41,841 nt of DNA from Burkholderiales bacterium (GTDB lineage: Bacteria; Pseudomonadota; Gammaproteobacteria; Burkholderiales; Burkholderiaceae_B), in contig JAJTDO010000017.1 in the NCBI GenBank assembly GCA_021300475.1, positions 1 to 41,841 of the forward strand. The letters run 5' to 3'. How positions within the stretch are numbered: the stretch's first letter is position 1; each line of letters begins with the position of its first letter. The notes below the pieces were generated by a model. The model made no database searches. It was not told the DNA's origin and saw nothing but the letters and a program-made list of their open reading frames with translations. The position numbers and the translations under genes are program-made. This document shows, piece by piece, positions 1 to 8,919 of the stretch.

Positions 1-199
1 CCTCTGAAAACAATGGCGCCTCGCCGGGTTTGCGAACTTCATTGCCTTCCAGTAGGCATATGACGCCAAATGGGGTTTTTGTGCGCAAGCAGTTGCGAAT
101 CAGATCAAGGTAGCGGACCTCAAAAATCTGCATGGGCAGATAACCGTCAGGGAATAAAACGGTATTGAGGGGGAACAGCGGCATTTCCTCACTTTGCAT
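1..199 (-). CDS. LON peptidase substrate-binding domain protein (partial, N-terminal end)
   Basis: Only the first 66 codons lie in the window; the gene runs off the left edge. The start reads MQSEEMPLFPLNTVLFPDGY and continues with LPMQIFEVRYLDLIR, the typical opening of the stand-alone Lon N-terminal (PUA-like) domain, a substrate-recognition fold without the ATPase or protease parts. The ATG at 199 has GGAAAAA upstream; a second in-frame ATG at 184 is preceded by GAGGAA and is also possible. Its start overlaps the end of the glutathione S-transferase gene, so the two are probably co-transcribed. The cellular role of this small family is not well known. Full-length Lon is unlikely because bacterial Lon usually has a different opening, but the missing remainder prevents certainty. 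Confidence 0.85.
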   Translation of the reverse strand, partial: MQSEEMPLFPLNTVLFPDGYLPMQIFEVRYLDLIRNCLRTKTPFGVICLLEGNEVRKPGEAPLFSE

Positions 200-818
200 T
201 GGTATGTTTTTCCATGATCTTTAAAAACAGCGGCAGGCTCAGCAAATAATTTAACCAGACCTTTAAGCGGGGAAGGGTGGGGTTGTGTTCAAACCAATCC
301 CAATCTACGCGTGCGAATTGCCTGACAAACGGAAAAATACCGATGTCCATCAAGCTACATTTCGAGGATATCAGGAAATGGTGTTGCTCAAGTTGGTGTT
401 CAAGCTGTTGCAACCACATGACAGCATTGCCGCGATGTTGGTCCAAGCTCAGTTCGGTATGCCGCACGGCATATTTATATTTGTCCAGCAGCGGTTTGAA
501 CTCAAGGTCGTGCTTGCGGATCCACGCCAATTGAATCCGGCGCTCAGATTCCAACGTTGGCAGCCAGGCATGCGGGTCGTTCGTTTCCAAGGCCCACAGC
601 ATAATGTCCAGGCTTTCCTCCAAAACCCGTCCATCCCCGGTTTGAAGAACGGGTACCGTTCCTTTCGGCGACAACTCCAGTAACCCGGCGGGTTTCTGTT
701 TCAAGCTCACCTCTATGCTTTTGTATTGAATATCTGCCGCAGCGATGGCCAGTCGGGCCCGCATGGCGTAAGGGCAACGCCTGAAGGTGTAAAGCGTGGG
801 TAATGTGTTGTTGCTCAT
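189..818 (-). CDS. glutathione S-transferase
   Basis: A 209-residue soluble protein with the two-domain GST layout. The thioredoxin-like N-terminal half has RRCPYAMRARLA near residue 13, where the Cys suggests a cysteine-type (omega or beta-like) active site. It also has the cis-proline segment GTVPVL and the EESLDIMLWAL glutathione-contact segment near residues 66-76. The all-helical C-terminal half contains FPFVRQFARVDWDWF. It probably conjugates or reduces small substrates with glutathione in the cytoplasm; the substrate cannot be read from the sequence. The length matches this family. It is the first gene of a minus-strand pair with the Lon-domain gene, which starts inside its last codons. 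The ATG at 818 is the first plausible start. Confidence 0.92.
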   Translation of the reverse strand: MSNNTLPTLYTFRRCPYAMRARLAIAAADIQYKSIEVSLKQKPAGLLELSPKGTVPVLQTGDGRVLEESLDIMLWALETNDPHAWLPTLESERRIQLAWIRKHDLEFKPLLDKYKYAVRHTELSLDQHRGNAVMWLQQLEHQLEQHHFLISSKCSLMDIGIFPFVRQFARVDWDWFEHNPTLPRLKVWLNYLLSLPLFLKIMEKHTNAK

Positions 819-867
819 AGTTTGTGCATGTTAATCAAACAGTCGCTGAATCAGAAGCTTAAAAATC

Positions 868-1148
868 TTATCCACAATTTTAGGAGGGGTTTTCCCCCAA
901 ACGTGTGGACAAACTTTTCACATTTGTTTTATTTTGATTTCCTGACACCTTTGGGGGGGTAACTTTTTATGAAAAACCTTCATACTTCGTTTGTGTCTCC
1001 AACCTTTGTTGTTGGTTTAGCCCGGAAGCCCTCAAAAGCTGCCGGGCTTTTATTTTTTAAGCACACACAAAACCTTTCAATCGTTTCAAGCGTCTGTCGC
1101 AGTTATCCACCGCGAACCCACAGGGTTATCCCACTTTAATGTGGGTAA
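868..1148. promoter_or_regulatory. cluster of DnaA-box-like 9-mers upstream of scpB
   Basis: This 281-base part of the non-coding stretch 819-1288 holds one exact DnaA box, TTATCCACA (868-876, plus). Three more have a single mismatch: TTGTCCACA (904-912, minus), TTATCCACC (1103-1111, plus) and TTACCCACA (1140-1148, minus). A weaker TTATCCCAC at 1126-1134 faces the last one, forming an inverted repeat. With equal base frequencies I would expect about 0.06 such sites (one mismatch or fewer, both strands) in this length. The transcription units on either side diverge. The sites could mean DnaA control of scpB, a DnaA titration site or a replication origin; sequence alone cannot decide. Confidence 0.5.
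1019..1056 (+). terminator. Rho-independent terminator with no clear upstream gene
   Basis: AGCCCGG (1019-1025) pairs with CCGGGCT (1042-1048) across a 16-base loop and is followed by TTTATTTTTT. The T-run lies on the plus side only, so it stops plus-strand transcription. No convincing coding gene precedes it on that strand, so it may end a small RNA or an unused leader. Confidence 0.6.
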
Positions 1149-1169
1149 GTGTGAAATATTAGGCGCTAC

Positions 1170-1198
1170 TTCACAATCCGACATCGCCCTGTTAGAAT
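1170..1198 (+). promoter_or_regulatory. sigma-70 type promoter of scpB-rluB
   Basis: TTCACA (1170-1175) is followed by a 17-base spacer and TAGAAT (1193-1198); each hexamer matches the consensus at five of six positions. Transcription would begin near 1205, leaving a leader of about 85 bases before the ATG at 1289. It also makes the TTG at 1208 an unlikely start. The DnaA-box-like sites at 1103-1148 lie directly upstream. Confidence 0.55.
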
Positions 1199-1288
1199 TG
1201 CGACATCTTGTCACAAAGCCACCAGGCTCTGTCAGCCCACGCCCTTTCGCGTGTTCGGCACCCCCTCTCTTTTAAGGATACCGCTGGG

Positions 1289-1876
1289 ATGGATCTCCCG
1301 CGAGCTAAACGCATCTTGGAGACTGCGCTGTTGTGCGCTGTCGAGCCGATGCCCACCAAGGCGTTGGAAACATTGTTTGAGGATTACCTCGATACAGCCG
1401 TGGTTGTCACATTGCTGGAAGACTTGCGTCGCGATTGGTCGGACAGCGGCATGGAGTTAATACAAATTTCAAGTGGCTGGAGATTTCAGTCGCGCCCCGA
1501 GATGCAACCGTTTCTCGAGCGCCTGAACCCGGAAAAGCCACCGCGCTATTCCCGTGCCGTGTTGGAAACCTTGGCAATCATTGCCTACAAACAACCTGTT
1601 ACGCGGGGTGAAATTGAGGCCATTCGTGGCGTCACCGTCGCTTCCACCATTGTTAAAGCACTGGAGGAGCGGGAATGGATTGAAGTGGTGGGTTACAAGG
1701 AAACGCCCGGGCGTCCGGCGCTGTTTGCAACCACGCCACAATTTTTGGCTGACATGGCTTTGCCAAGCCTGTCGGCTTTGCCCTCTTTGCAAGATGGCGA
1801 ATCGCCCTTGTCAGCATTAGAGAAACAAAAAGTCATTTCTTTTGATACCGGATTGGAGCCTCATGTCGAGTCCTGA
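1289..1876 (+). CDS. scpB: segregation and condensation protein B
   Basis: ScpB is the winged-helix (kite) subunit that joins ScpA and SMC in the bacterial condensin complex, which compacts and separates chromosomes. From the ATG at 1289 the product is 195 residues. It opens with [21 protein letters not shown], which is the usual ScpB start. The most conserved segment, [20 protein letters not shown], lies near residues 87-106 and is followed by the second winged helix with [15 protein letters not shown]. An upstream in-frame TTG at 1208 would add 27 residues that do not look like the family and would be almost leaderless; AAGGA lies 11 bases before the ATG. It overlaps rluB by 14 bases, suggesting translational coupling. 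No scpA is present in the window. Confidence 0.95.
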   Translation: MDLPRAKRILETALLCAVEPMPTKALETLFEDYLDTAVVVTLLEDLRRDWSDSGMELIQISSGWRFQSRPEMQPFLERLNPEKPPRYSRAVLETLAIIAYKQPVTRGEIEAIRGVTVASTIVKALEEREWIEVVGYKETPGRPALFATTPQFLADMALPSLSALPSLQDGESPLSALEKQKVISFDTGLEPHVES

Positions 1877-3272
1877 AGACAAAGTGGTCGCAGAGAAAAA
1901 ACCTCGTGCCCCCCGCAAACCCTCCGTTCGCGGCCCTCGCGCTTCTCATGGACGCAGGCCTAAAGCCCCTGTCAGCGCTGCTGCCGTAACAGACGAAGGT
2001 ATGCCAGAGGCGGCAACCCAAAGCGACTGGCCGGTCCAGCCTGATGCGGTTCCCTTCGAACTCGCGGGCGTAGTGTCCGCGGTCGCAGGCGAATCGCCGG
2101 AGGCGTCTCCGGAGGTCTCACCTGACGTGGCTGAAAACGATTGGTCTGCCTTTGTCAGGCCGGCAACGGCGTCTGCCAAGGGGCAAAAGGGTGTTCGTTC
2201 AAAGTTGAATGTACGCCTGGATCCTGAATTGGCGCCAAAGTTGCACAAGGTGCTTGCCGATGCAGGTTTGGGTTCCCGCCGCGAAATGGAAGAAAAGATT
2301 GTCGCAGGGCGTGTGTCCGTAAACGGTGAGCCGGCCCACATCGGTCAGCGTGTACTGCCCACGGATGTTGTCAAAATCAACGGGCGCCCCATACAGCGCC
2401 GAAACAACGAAAAGCCGCCCCGTGTTCTGATCTACCACAAGCCAGCCGGTGAGATTGTGTCTGCAGACGATCCGGAAAAACGCACCTCTGTCTTTGACCG
2501 TCTGCCCCGGGTTTCCAACGGCAAATGGTTGGCGGTGGGTCGTTTGGACTACAACACCGAGGGTCTGCTGATTTTGACCACCTCTGGTGAGGTGGCCAAC
2601 CGTCTCATGCACCCCCGTTTTGAAGTGCAGCGAGAATATGCCGTGCGAATTTTAGGTGAGCTTGACGAGTCAGGTCGCCAAAAATTGCTCAAGGGCGTTG
2701 ATCTGGAAGATGGCTTGGCCAAATTTTCTTTTTTGGAATTTGCCGGCGGAGAAGGTGCCAACCGGTGGTATCGCGTCGGTTTGTCCGAAGGTAAAAACCG
2801 TGAAGTGCGCCGCATGTTTGAAGCCTTGGGGCTGACAGTCAGTCGCTTGATTCGAGTCCGTTACGGTGATTTACTGTTGCCAACCACGCTTAAGCGCGGT
2901 CGTTGGGTCGAGATGGAGCCACTTGAGGCACTGTCTTATGTCCAGTCTCTGGGCTTAAGAAATTCGCCCTCTGAAGAGGAGGGTGGGCGCGGCAGGGGTG
3001 CGGGTCAGGGACGTCCAGGTGGCGCAGGTGGTGGTGCAGGTAACGGCAAGCCGCGAGGCAGGGCCACGCAACCCGTCGATCCAAAGTTGGGTATGTTTGC
3101 CCCGACCCGGCAGTTCCTAACGGTTTCCGGTGCGGCTGCAGCCGGCTTTGGCAAAGACAACAAAAAAAATGCCAATGGCAACAAGATTGAGGCGCCCAAC
3201 AATCGTGCCGGTGGGCGCCGAAACGCGCCTCCCGATAGAACTAATCCTCGGCGGGGCTTGAAAAATCATTGA
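1863..3272 (+). CDS. rluB: 23S rRNA pseudouridine(2605) synthase RluB
   Basis: RluB isomerises U2605 of 23S rRNA to pseudouridine during large-subunit assembly. The 469-residue product has a disordered Ala/Pro/Lys-rich N-terminal tail of about 110 residues. An S4 RNA-binding domain follows (about 118-165, [20 protein letters not shown]), then the RsuA-type catalytic domain with [11 protein letters not shown] near residue 230, which holds the catalytic Asp. The C-terminal tail (after about 360) is Gly/Arg/Asn-rich and looks like an RNA-binding extension. Such tails are common in beta-proteobacterial RluB and make it longer than the E. coli protein of about 290 residues. The ATG at 1863 has GGAG just upstream; an earlier in-frame TTG at 1842 is less likely. 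RsuA or RluE/F are alternatives, but the S4 domain and the scpB neighbour favour RluB. Confidence 0.93.
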   Translation: MSSPEDKVVAEKKPRAPRKPSVRGPRASHGRRPKAPVSAAAVTDEGMPEAATQSDWPVQPDAVPFELAGVVSAVAGESPEASPEVSPDVAENDWSAFVRPATASAKGQKGVRSKLNVRLDPELAPKLHKVLADAGLGSRREMEEKIVAGRVSVNGEPAHIGQRVLPTDVVKINGRPIQRRNNEKPPRVLIYHKPAGEIVSADDPEKRTSVFDRLPRVSNGKWLAVGRLDYNTEGLLILTTSGEVANRLMHPRFEVQREYAVRILGELDESGRQKLLKGVDLEDGLAKFSFLEFAGGEGANRWYRVGLSEGKNREVRRMFEALGLTVSRLIRVRYGDLLLPTTLKRGRWVEMEPLEALSYVQSLGLRNSPSEEEGGRGRGAGQGRPGGAGGGAGNGKPRGRATQPVDPKLGMFAPTRQFLTVSGAAAAGFGKDNKKNANGNKIEAPNNRAGGRRNAPPDRTNPRRGLKNH

Positions 3273-3286
3273 TTTTTGTTCATAAT
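3258..3286 (+). promoter_or_regulatory. sigma-70 type promoter before the rimP-nusA-infB leader
   Basis: TTGAAA (3258-3263), a 17-base spacer and CATAAT (3281-3286) form a near-consensus promoter that overlaps the last codons of rluB. Transcription would start near 3293, about 215 bases before the rimP ATG. Confidence 0.55.
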
Positions 3287-3292
3287 TGCGAG

Positions 3293-3460
3293 TTCTTTAA
3301 AGTACTGTTTGTAAAAGTCATGTCTTTGGGTTTGGCTTTTGCTTAAGGTCTGGTTATTTTTGAGTGTTGAACCAGTGCTGCGGGTGTTGTGCCTGCCGTG
3401 CGGTCCCAGAAACCCGGTACCCCTAACAAAATGGGCTTTAGAAGGCCCATTTTTTTTTAG
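3293..3460 (+). ncRNA. putative structured leader RNA (or small RNA) of the rimP-nusA-infB cluster
   Basis: Between a good promoter (3258-3286) and a strong terminator (3428-3459) lies about 165 bases without a credible gene. It can form at least one further stem (CTGGTT with AACCAG, roughly 3350-3385). In E. coli the rimP-nusA-infB operon has leader terminators that NusA affects, so a feedback leader here is plausible. No tRNA is visible, unlike the metY arrangement of E. coli. It could also simply be the rluB 3' end. The start is inferred from the promoter spacing only. Confidence 0.35.
3428..3459 (+). terminator. Rho-independent terminator or attenuator upstream of rimP
   Basis: AAATGGGC pairs with GCCCATTT around an 8-base loop and continues into a run of about nine T. 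It sits 50 bases before the rimP ATG, so it must be read through, or bypassed by another promoter, for the essential genes downstream to be expressed. Confidence 0.8.
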
Positions 3461-3509
3461 TCATCGCATTTGTAAAACCGTATACATCCGGGAAACTTTA
3501 GAAAGTCGT

Positions 3510-4136
3510 ATGTCGCAGGAAAATAATCACGCCGGTGCAAAACCGGATTCATCACCGTCAGATTCAACCACGAACCTGTCCACGGATTCCACAGCAGGCC
3601 AGGGGGCTCATGAAGCCGCAGCCGTCGTGGAAACCTGGGTGGGTGGCTCGCCATTTGGTGCTTGGCTGGAGCGTTGGGTCAAGGCGGCTGAGGCCGTGAT
3701 TGAAAGCCTGGGCTATGAACTTGCAGACATAGAGCGCGCCGGTCACGGTTTGCTCAGGGTTACATTGGATGGTCCGGAAGGCATCAGCGTTGAAGACTGC
3801 GAGCGGGTCAGTCATCAGCTTTCGCGTCTGCTTGAGGTGGAAAACGTCAGCTACGACCGTCTGGAAATTTCTTCACCGGGCGTGGACAGGGCGCTTAAGC
3901 GGTCCCGCGACTTTGACACTTATCTGGGTGAAGAGGTGGCGGTTAAATTGCGCCGCGCGCTTGAAAACAGAAAACAATTTGTAGGTGTGCTGGGCAAAGG
4001 CGAGGGCGATTCATACACCTTGCTGATTCCGGCGGAGAAGAAAAATGAAGCCGATCGCCAGTTGGTATTTACCTTGGCCGAGCTTGATAGCGCACGTTTG
4101 GTGCCGCATCTGAATTTTAGGAGAGCTTCAAAATGA
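3510..4136 (+). CDS. rimP: ribosome maturation factor RimP
   Basis: RimP helps assemble the 30S subunit, acting on the S12 region. The product from the ATG at 3510 is 208 residues. The RimP N-terminal domain begins with [19 protein letters not shown] near residue 45, and the marker segment [15 protein letters not shown] follows; the SH3-like C-terminal domain ends with [12 protein letters not shown]. The family is normally 150-160 residues, so this protein carries about 45 extra N-terminal residues rich in Ser, Thr and Asp. A longer open frame upstream is excluded because it would run through the terminator at 3428-3459. A GTG inside the extension could give a shorter, more typical protein. 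The gene overlaps nusA by four bases (ATGA). Confidence 0.93.
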   Translation: MSQENNHAGAKPDSSPSDSTTNLSTDSTAGQGAHEAAAVVETWVGGSPFGAWLERWVKAAEAVIESLGYELADIERAGHGLLRVTLDGPEGISVEDCERVSHQLSRLLEVENVSYDRLEISSPGVDRALKRSRDFDTYLGEEVAVKLRRALENRKQFVGVLGKGEGDSYTLLIPAEKKNEADRQLVFTLAELDSARLVPHLNFRRASK

Positions 4137-5602
4137 GTCGTGAGATTTTACTTCTTGTCGACGCGCTTGCCAGAGAAAAAAATGTGGCGCGAGAAGTGGT
4201 GTTTGTTGCCCTTGAGCAGGCCCGGGCCTCCGCTACAAAAAAACGTTTTGATGAAGAGGCTGAGGTTCGCGTGGTCATTGACCGTGAATCCGGCGCCTAT
4301 GATGCATTCCGCCGCTGGGAAGTTGTTTCGGATGAAGACTTTTATGAGCCTGGCATACAGATACTCATTGACCATGCCGTCAAGCGCGACCCAAATCTGA
4401 GCATCGGCGACTTCGTTGAAGAACCCCTTGAGGCGGTTGAGTTTGGCCGTATTGGCGCACAAGCAGCCAAACAGGTTATTTTGCAGCGCATCCGCGATGC
4501 CGAACGCGAGCAAATTCTTGCCGACTTCCTTGACCGTGGCGAAAACATCGTGCTGGGTCAGGTCAAGCGGATGGAGCGGGGCGACGCCATTGTTGAATGT
4601 GGCCGCGTTGAAGCACGCCTTCCCCGCGACCAAATGATTCCAAAGGAAAATTTGCGCACCGGCGACCGTGTTCGGGCGTTTCTGTGGAAAGTCGACCGGA
4701 CAGCCCGTGGTCCTCAGGTTATTTTGTCACGTACTTGTCCCGAATTCATTCGTGCGCTGTTCGCCTTGGAAGTGCCTGAGGTAGAGCAAGGTACGCTGGA
4801 AATCAAGTCAGCTGCCCGCGACCCCGGTGTTCGCGCCAAGATTGCTGTTTTCACCCACGATCGCCGTGTTGATCCTATCGGTACCTGCGTAGGTGTTCGT
4901 GGTTCCCGGGTTCAGGCGGTCACCTCTGAATTGGGTGGCGAGCGTGTTGACATCGTTTTATGGTCTGAAGACGCTGCGCAGTTTGTCATTGGTGCGCTTG
5001 CGCCAGCCAGCGTGCAGTCCATCGTGGTTGATGAAGATCAACACAGCATGGAAGTGGTTGTTGAAGAGAATGAACTCGCCATTGCCATTGGTCGATCCGG
5101 TCAAAACGTTCGCTTGGCTTCAGAGCTCACCGGTTGGCAAATCAACATCATGACACCCGAAGAGTCTGCCAAGAAAAGCGATGAAGAGCGGGATCAAGTG
5201 CTCAACGTCTTCATGACCCGCCTTGATGTGGATGAAGAAGTCGCCGGAATTTTATTGAACGAGGGTTTTAAATCCCTTGAAGAAGTGGCTTACGTGCCCT
5301 TGAACGAAATGCTGGAAATTCCTGATTTCGATGAAGGCACAGTCAATGAACTTCGCAACAGGGCAAGAAATGCATTGCTCACCGAGGCAATTGCCAAGGA
5401 AGAAGTTGTTGAGAGCGAGCAAGACATCCACAGCATTGAGGGTGTAACGCAGGCCATGGTTGAGGCCTTGGCGGCAAACAATATCAATACCCGTGACGAT
5501 CTGGCTGAGCTGGCCGTCGACGAGTTGGTTGAAATGACACAAATCTCCGAAGAATTGGCCCGGGACGTCATTATGAAAGCACGGGCACACTGGTTTGAAT
5601 AA
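4133..5602 (+). CDS. nusA: transcription termination/antitermination factor NusA
   Basis: NusA binds RNA polymerase and nascent RNA and controls pausing, termination and antitermination. The 489-residue product is full length. It has an N-terminal RNAP-binding domain (1 to about 125), an S1 domain near 137-200 ([20 protein letters not shown]) and two KH domains ([10 protein letters not shown] near 254 and [15 protein letters not shown] near 318-335). Two C-terminal helix-hairpin-helix acidic repeats (about 360-489) end in ARAHWFE; such repeats are present in proteobacterial NusA with long C-termini. Its ATG overlaps the rimP stop codon, so translation is probably coupled. infB follows after 68 bases. 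Confidence 0.98.
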   Translation: MSREILLLVDALAREKNVAREVVFVALEQARASATKKRFDEEAEVRVVIDRESGAYDAFRRWEVVSDEDFYEPGIQILIDHAVKRDPNLSIGDFVEEPLEAVEFGRIGAQAAKQVILQRIRDAEREQILADFLDRGENIVLGQVKRMERGDAIVECGRVEARLPRDQMIPKENLRTGDRVRAFLWKVDRTARGPQVILSRTCPEFIRALFALEVPEVEQGTLEIKSAARDPGVRAKIAVFTHDRRVDPIGTCVGVRGSRVQAVTSELGGERVDIVLWSEDAAQFVIGALAPASVQSIVVDEDQHSMEVVVEENELAIAIGRSGQNVRLASELTGWQINIMTPEESAKKSDEERDQVLNVFMTRLDVDEEVAGILLNEGFKSLEEVAYVPLNEMLEIPDFDEGTVNELRNRARNALLTEAIAKEEVVESEQDIHSIEGVTQAMVEALAANNINTRDDLAELAVDELVEMTQISEELARDVIMKARAHWFE

Positions 5603-5670
5603 ACGGTGTGTCAAGTTGCAAATTCCCGAGTTGGGTCGTCGGATTGGAAGTAGATTAGGAAGGACAGTGC

Positions 5671-8494
5671 ATGGTCAGTAACACAGTCGCGCAGTTTGCC
5701 GCGGAATTAAAAATGCCCGCGAGCGTGCTGCTCGAACAATTTCGTTCGGCTGGCGTCGAGAAGAAAGCCGAAACCGATTCCGTGACGGAAGCGGACAAGG
5801 CGCGCTTGCTTGAAAGCCTTCGCAAAGCTCATGGAACGGAAGAGGGTTCGGCTGCGAAAAAAATTACTTTGACCCGTCGTCAAACCACCGAGATCCGGCA
5901 GTCCGATTCCTCTGGTAAGGCACGCACCATACAGGTCGAAGTGCGCAAGAAACGCACGTTTGTTCAGCGCCCCGCCGATGAAGCCGCGCCTGCAACAGCG
6001 GAAGCGATTGCGCCTCAGGCAGATGAAGAGGAAATTCTGGCTCAAGCCCAGGAAACCAGTCTTCAGGCTGAAGAAGAAGCCAGGCAAGTCCTGGAATTGA
6101 AAGAAAAGCAAGAGCAACTTGAGCGTGAATTGCTGCGTGAGCAGGAATTGCAGCGCGAAGCCGAAAGTAAGGCTGCAGCCGAGCGCGCAGCAGCACTCGC
6201 CGCTGAAGCGGCTGAGCGTGAAGCCAAGGTGGTTGCCGAGCAAGATCAAAAGCTCAAGGCCGAGGCCGCCGCTGCTCAAGCGGCAGACAAAGAGCGTCAG
6301 GCCAGAAAAGTTGAAGAAGATGCAAAGCGTGCTTCGGCCGCGGCCGCCGCTGCGAGCGAGGCTCAGGCCAATGCCCGCCGCAAGGTGGAAGCAGAGGTTG
6401 CCGCCATCAATAAGTTGATGCAGCAGCCTCGCCGCGTGGTTAAAGCACCTGTGCCGGAAGTGCCTGCACCCGTTGTTGCTGCAGCGCCTGTAGCCGCCCC
6501 GCAAGGTACTTTGCACAAACCAGCAGCCAAACCTGCCGTTCCCGGTGCCAAGCCAGCGGTCAAGCCAGCGGCAACTCCCGCAGGTGCAACCACATCAACC
6601 GCGGAAACGCGTGATGACAAACCCAAAAAGGGTGGCAAGGCAGAGCCTTGGAAAGATGAAGCCGGTAAGCGCCGCGGTGGTCTCAAGACCCGCGGAGACA
6701 CCTCAGGTGGTGTTGGTGCCGGTGCATGGCGCGGTCCCAAAGGCGGTGGCAAGCACCGTGGCGGCAACGACCAGTCCAGTTTTGCAGCGCCCACTGAACC
6801 CGTCATTCGCGAAGTACACGTGCCGGAAACCATTACCGTGGCAGACTTGGCTCACAAAATGTCGCTCAAAGCCACTGAGGTCATCAAGTCACTCATGAAA
6901 ATGGGTCAGATGGTCACCATCAATCAGGTGCTTGACCAAGACACGGCCATGATCGTCGTTGAAGATCTGGGCCACAAGGCAATCGCTGCCAAGCTCGACG
7001 ATCCTGAAGCCATGCTTGAGGACACCGGCGGCGCAGTGGTTGAGTATGAAAGCAAGCCTCGAGCACCAGTGGTTACTGTCATGGGTCACGTCGACCACGG
7101 CAAAACTTCTCTGCTCGACTACATTCGCCGCGCCAAAGTCGCTGCGGGTGAAGCCGGCGGCATTACACAGCACATCGGTGCCTACCACGTTGAAACTGAA
7201 CGCGGAATGATCACCTTCCTTGACACCCCGGGTCACGAGGCGTTCACCGCCATGCGTGCCCGAGGCGCGAAGGCGACCGACATCGTTATTCTGGTTGTGG
7301 CTGCCGATGACGGCGTCATGCCGCAAACCATTGAAGCGATTCACCACGCCCGTGCGGCCAACGTGCCTATCGTTGTTGCGATGAACAAAAGCGACAAGCC
7401 GGAAGCCAACCCTGAGCGTTTGAAGCAGGAGTTGGTCGGGCACCAGGTTGTGCCTGAAGAGTACGGTGGCGAATCTCCGTTTGTGGCTGTGTCGGCCAAA
7501 ACCGGCATGGGCATTGATGAACTTCTCGAAAACGTGCTGTTACAAGCCGAAGTGCTTGAATTGAAAGCACCGATCGAAGCGCCTGCCAAAGGCCTCATTA
7601 TTGAATCGCGCCTCGACAAAGGCCGTGGTCCTGTTGCCACCATGTTGATCACCAGTGGAACCCTTAACCGTGGCGATGTGGTGTTGGCAGGTTCGGCTTA
7701 TGGCCGTGTTCGCGCCATGCTCGACGAAGCGGGTCGTCCCATTCAGTCGGCTGGCCCTTCCATTCCGGTGGAAATTCAGGGTCTGTCAGATGTACCGCCT
7801 GTTCCGCGATGTGAAACTGGCCAAACAGCAAGCGTCCAAACTGGAAAACATGTTTGAGCAAATGGCTGAAGGCGAAGTTAAAAACCTCACACTGATCATC
7901 AAGTCCGATGTTCAGGGCTCTCAGGAGGCTTTGGTGCATGCACTGACCAAGCTGTCCAACGACGAAGTCCGTGTGCAGGTGGTTCACGGTGCAGTGGGTG
8001 GCATCAGCGAGTCGGATGTGAATCTGGCAGCCGCTTCCGGCGCAGTGATCATCGGGTTTAACACCCGTGCAGACCTTGGCGCCAGAAAGCTTGCAGAAAC
8101 ATTGGGCATTGATATTCGCTACTACAACATCATTTATGATGCAGTGGATGAAATCCGTGCCGCCATGACCGGTATGCTGACCCCCGAAAAGCGTGAGCAA
8201 GTCATTGGTACTGTGGAAATCCGTCAGGTTTTCCGCATCTCCAGAGTCGGTTCTGTTGCAGGTTGTATGGTTCAGGAAGGTGTTGTGAAACGCAACGCAA
8301 GCGTTCGCTTGTTGCGCGACAACGTCGTGATCTGGACCGGCCAGTTGGAGTCCTTGAAGCGATTCAAAGACGATGCGCGTGAAGTGAAGTCAGGTTTTGA
8401 GTGCGGCTTGCAGTTGCACAACTACGACGACATCAAAGAAGGCGATCAACTCGAAGTGTTTGAAGTTCAGGAAGTTGCTCGTACCGCCCTGTAA
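5671..8494 (+). pseudogene. infB: translation initiation factor IF-2, interrupted by a deletion and frameshift
   Basis: IF-2 is the GTPase that places initiator tRNA on the ribosome and is essential. The 5' frame (ATG 5671, preceded by AGGAAGGA) has an N-terminal IF2_N domain, a long charged Ala/Glu/Lys linker and a second IF2_N segment near residue 378. The G domain follows, with GHVDHGKT near 472-479, DTPGH and NKSD. At GLSDVP (about 7783-7797) this frame leaves the IF-2 sequence and stops at 7857. IF-2 resumes in the next frame at [10 protein letters not shown] (from 7802) and runs to 8494. From family knowledge about 24-25 residues of domain II (usually AGEE...DERKAREIALFRQGK) are missing, and the frame offset fits a loss of 3n+2 bases, about 71-74. 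No slippery site could repair this. An assembly or sequencing error is likelier than a true null. Confidence 0.85.
7790..8494 (+). CDS. infB: IF-2 C-terminal fragment (domains II end to IV) of the interrupted infB
   Basis: This is the 3' part of infB in the shifted frame. An ATG at 7790 could start a 234-residue product beginning [14 protein letters not shown]. It then carries the intact C-terminal half of IF-2: [30 protein letters not shown], the IF2 domain III, and domain IV (C2) that binds formyl-Met-tRNA. It ends [13 protein letters not shown], which is the normal IF-2 end. There is no ribosome-binding site upstream of this ATG that I would trust, so independent translation is doubtful. 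It is listed because the fragment is well conserved and shows the downstream reading frame is otherwise healthy. rbfA follows after 23 bases. Confidence 0.6.
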   Translation: MYRLFRDVKLAKQQASKLENMFEQMAEGEVKNLTLIIKSDVQGSQEALVHALTKLSNDEVRVQVVHGAVGGISESDVNLAAASGAVIIGFNTRADLGARKLAETLGIDIRYYNIIYDAVDEIRAAMTGMLTPEKREQVIGTVEIRQVFRISRVGSVAGCMVQEGVVKRNASVRLLRDNVVIWTGQLESLKRFKDDAREVKSGFECGLQLHNYDDIKEGDQLEVFEVQEVARTAL

Positions 8495-8517
8495 AGGGTG
8501 CACGAGGTTGGAAAATT

Positions 8518-8883
8518 ATGCGTCATAAGTCGAAAGGTCCCTCCCGCGGTTTGCGCGTTGCAGATCAGATCCAGCGAGATCTGGCTGAACTCATTGCGCG
8601 CGAACTGCGAGACCCTCGTATTGGAATGGTCACTTTGACCGAAGTGGAAATAACACCTGATTACGCCTATGCGACGGTGTATTTCTCCACTTTGGCCGAA
8701 GATCCTGCCGTGGCGGCCGAAGGTTTGAATGAAGCGGCCGGTTATTTGCGAAATTTGTTGTTCAAGCGTTTGCATATTCACACAGTGCCCACTTTGCGTT
8801 TCAAGCATGACGCATCGGTGGAGCGCGGTTCAGAAATGTCTCAACTCATTGACCAAGCCATTTTGCAACGGGCAAAGGATTAA
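8518..8883 (+). CDS. rbfA: 30S ribosome-binding factor RbfA
   Basis: RbfA is a small KH-fold protein needed for 16S rRNA 5' maturation and cold growth. The 121-residue product is the usual size. It opens [22 protein letters not shown] and contains the marker region [21 protein letters not shown] near residues 39-59. It ends with [19 protein letters not shown], the expected C-terminal helix. The order infB-rbfA-truB matches most proteobacteria. A GAGGTTGGAA segment just upstream of the ATG can serve as ribosome-binding site. Confidence 0.97.
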   Translation: MRHKSKGPSRGLRVADQIQRDLAELIARELRDPRIGMVTLTEVEITPDYAYATVYFSTLAEDPAVAAEGLNEAAGYLRNLLFKRLHIHTVPTLRFKHDASVERGSEMSQLIDQAILQRAKD

Positions 8884-8919
8884 AAAGACGGTCCACCGTT
8901 TTTTTAAATAGGGTGAGTT

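Noticed and set aside
969-1139. Small open frame of 57 codons (MKNLHTSF...) between the GST gene and scpB
   Set aside because: It runs straight through the terminator at 1019-1056 and two DnaA-box-like sites, and its residues match no family I know.
3293-3427. tRNA-fMet or SRP RNA in the rimP leader
   Set aside because: I looked for a T-arm, the CAT anticodon loop and the SRP GGAA tetraloop region; none is present.
3339-3509. Longer RimP starting upstream of 3510
   Set aside because: The extra codons would include the terminator stem at 3428-3459 and are not conserved RimP sequence.
7783-7860. Programmed ribosomal frameshift in infB
   Set aside because: There is no slippery heptamer or downstream structure at the junction, and a frameshift could not restore the missing block of about 25 residues.
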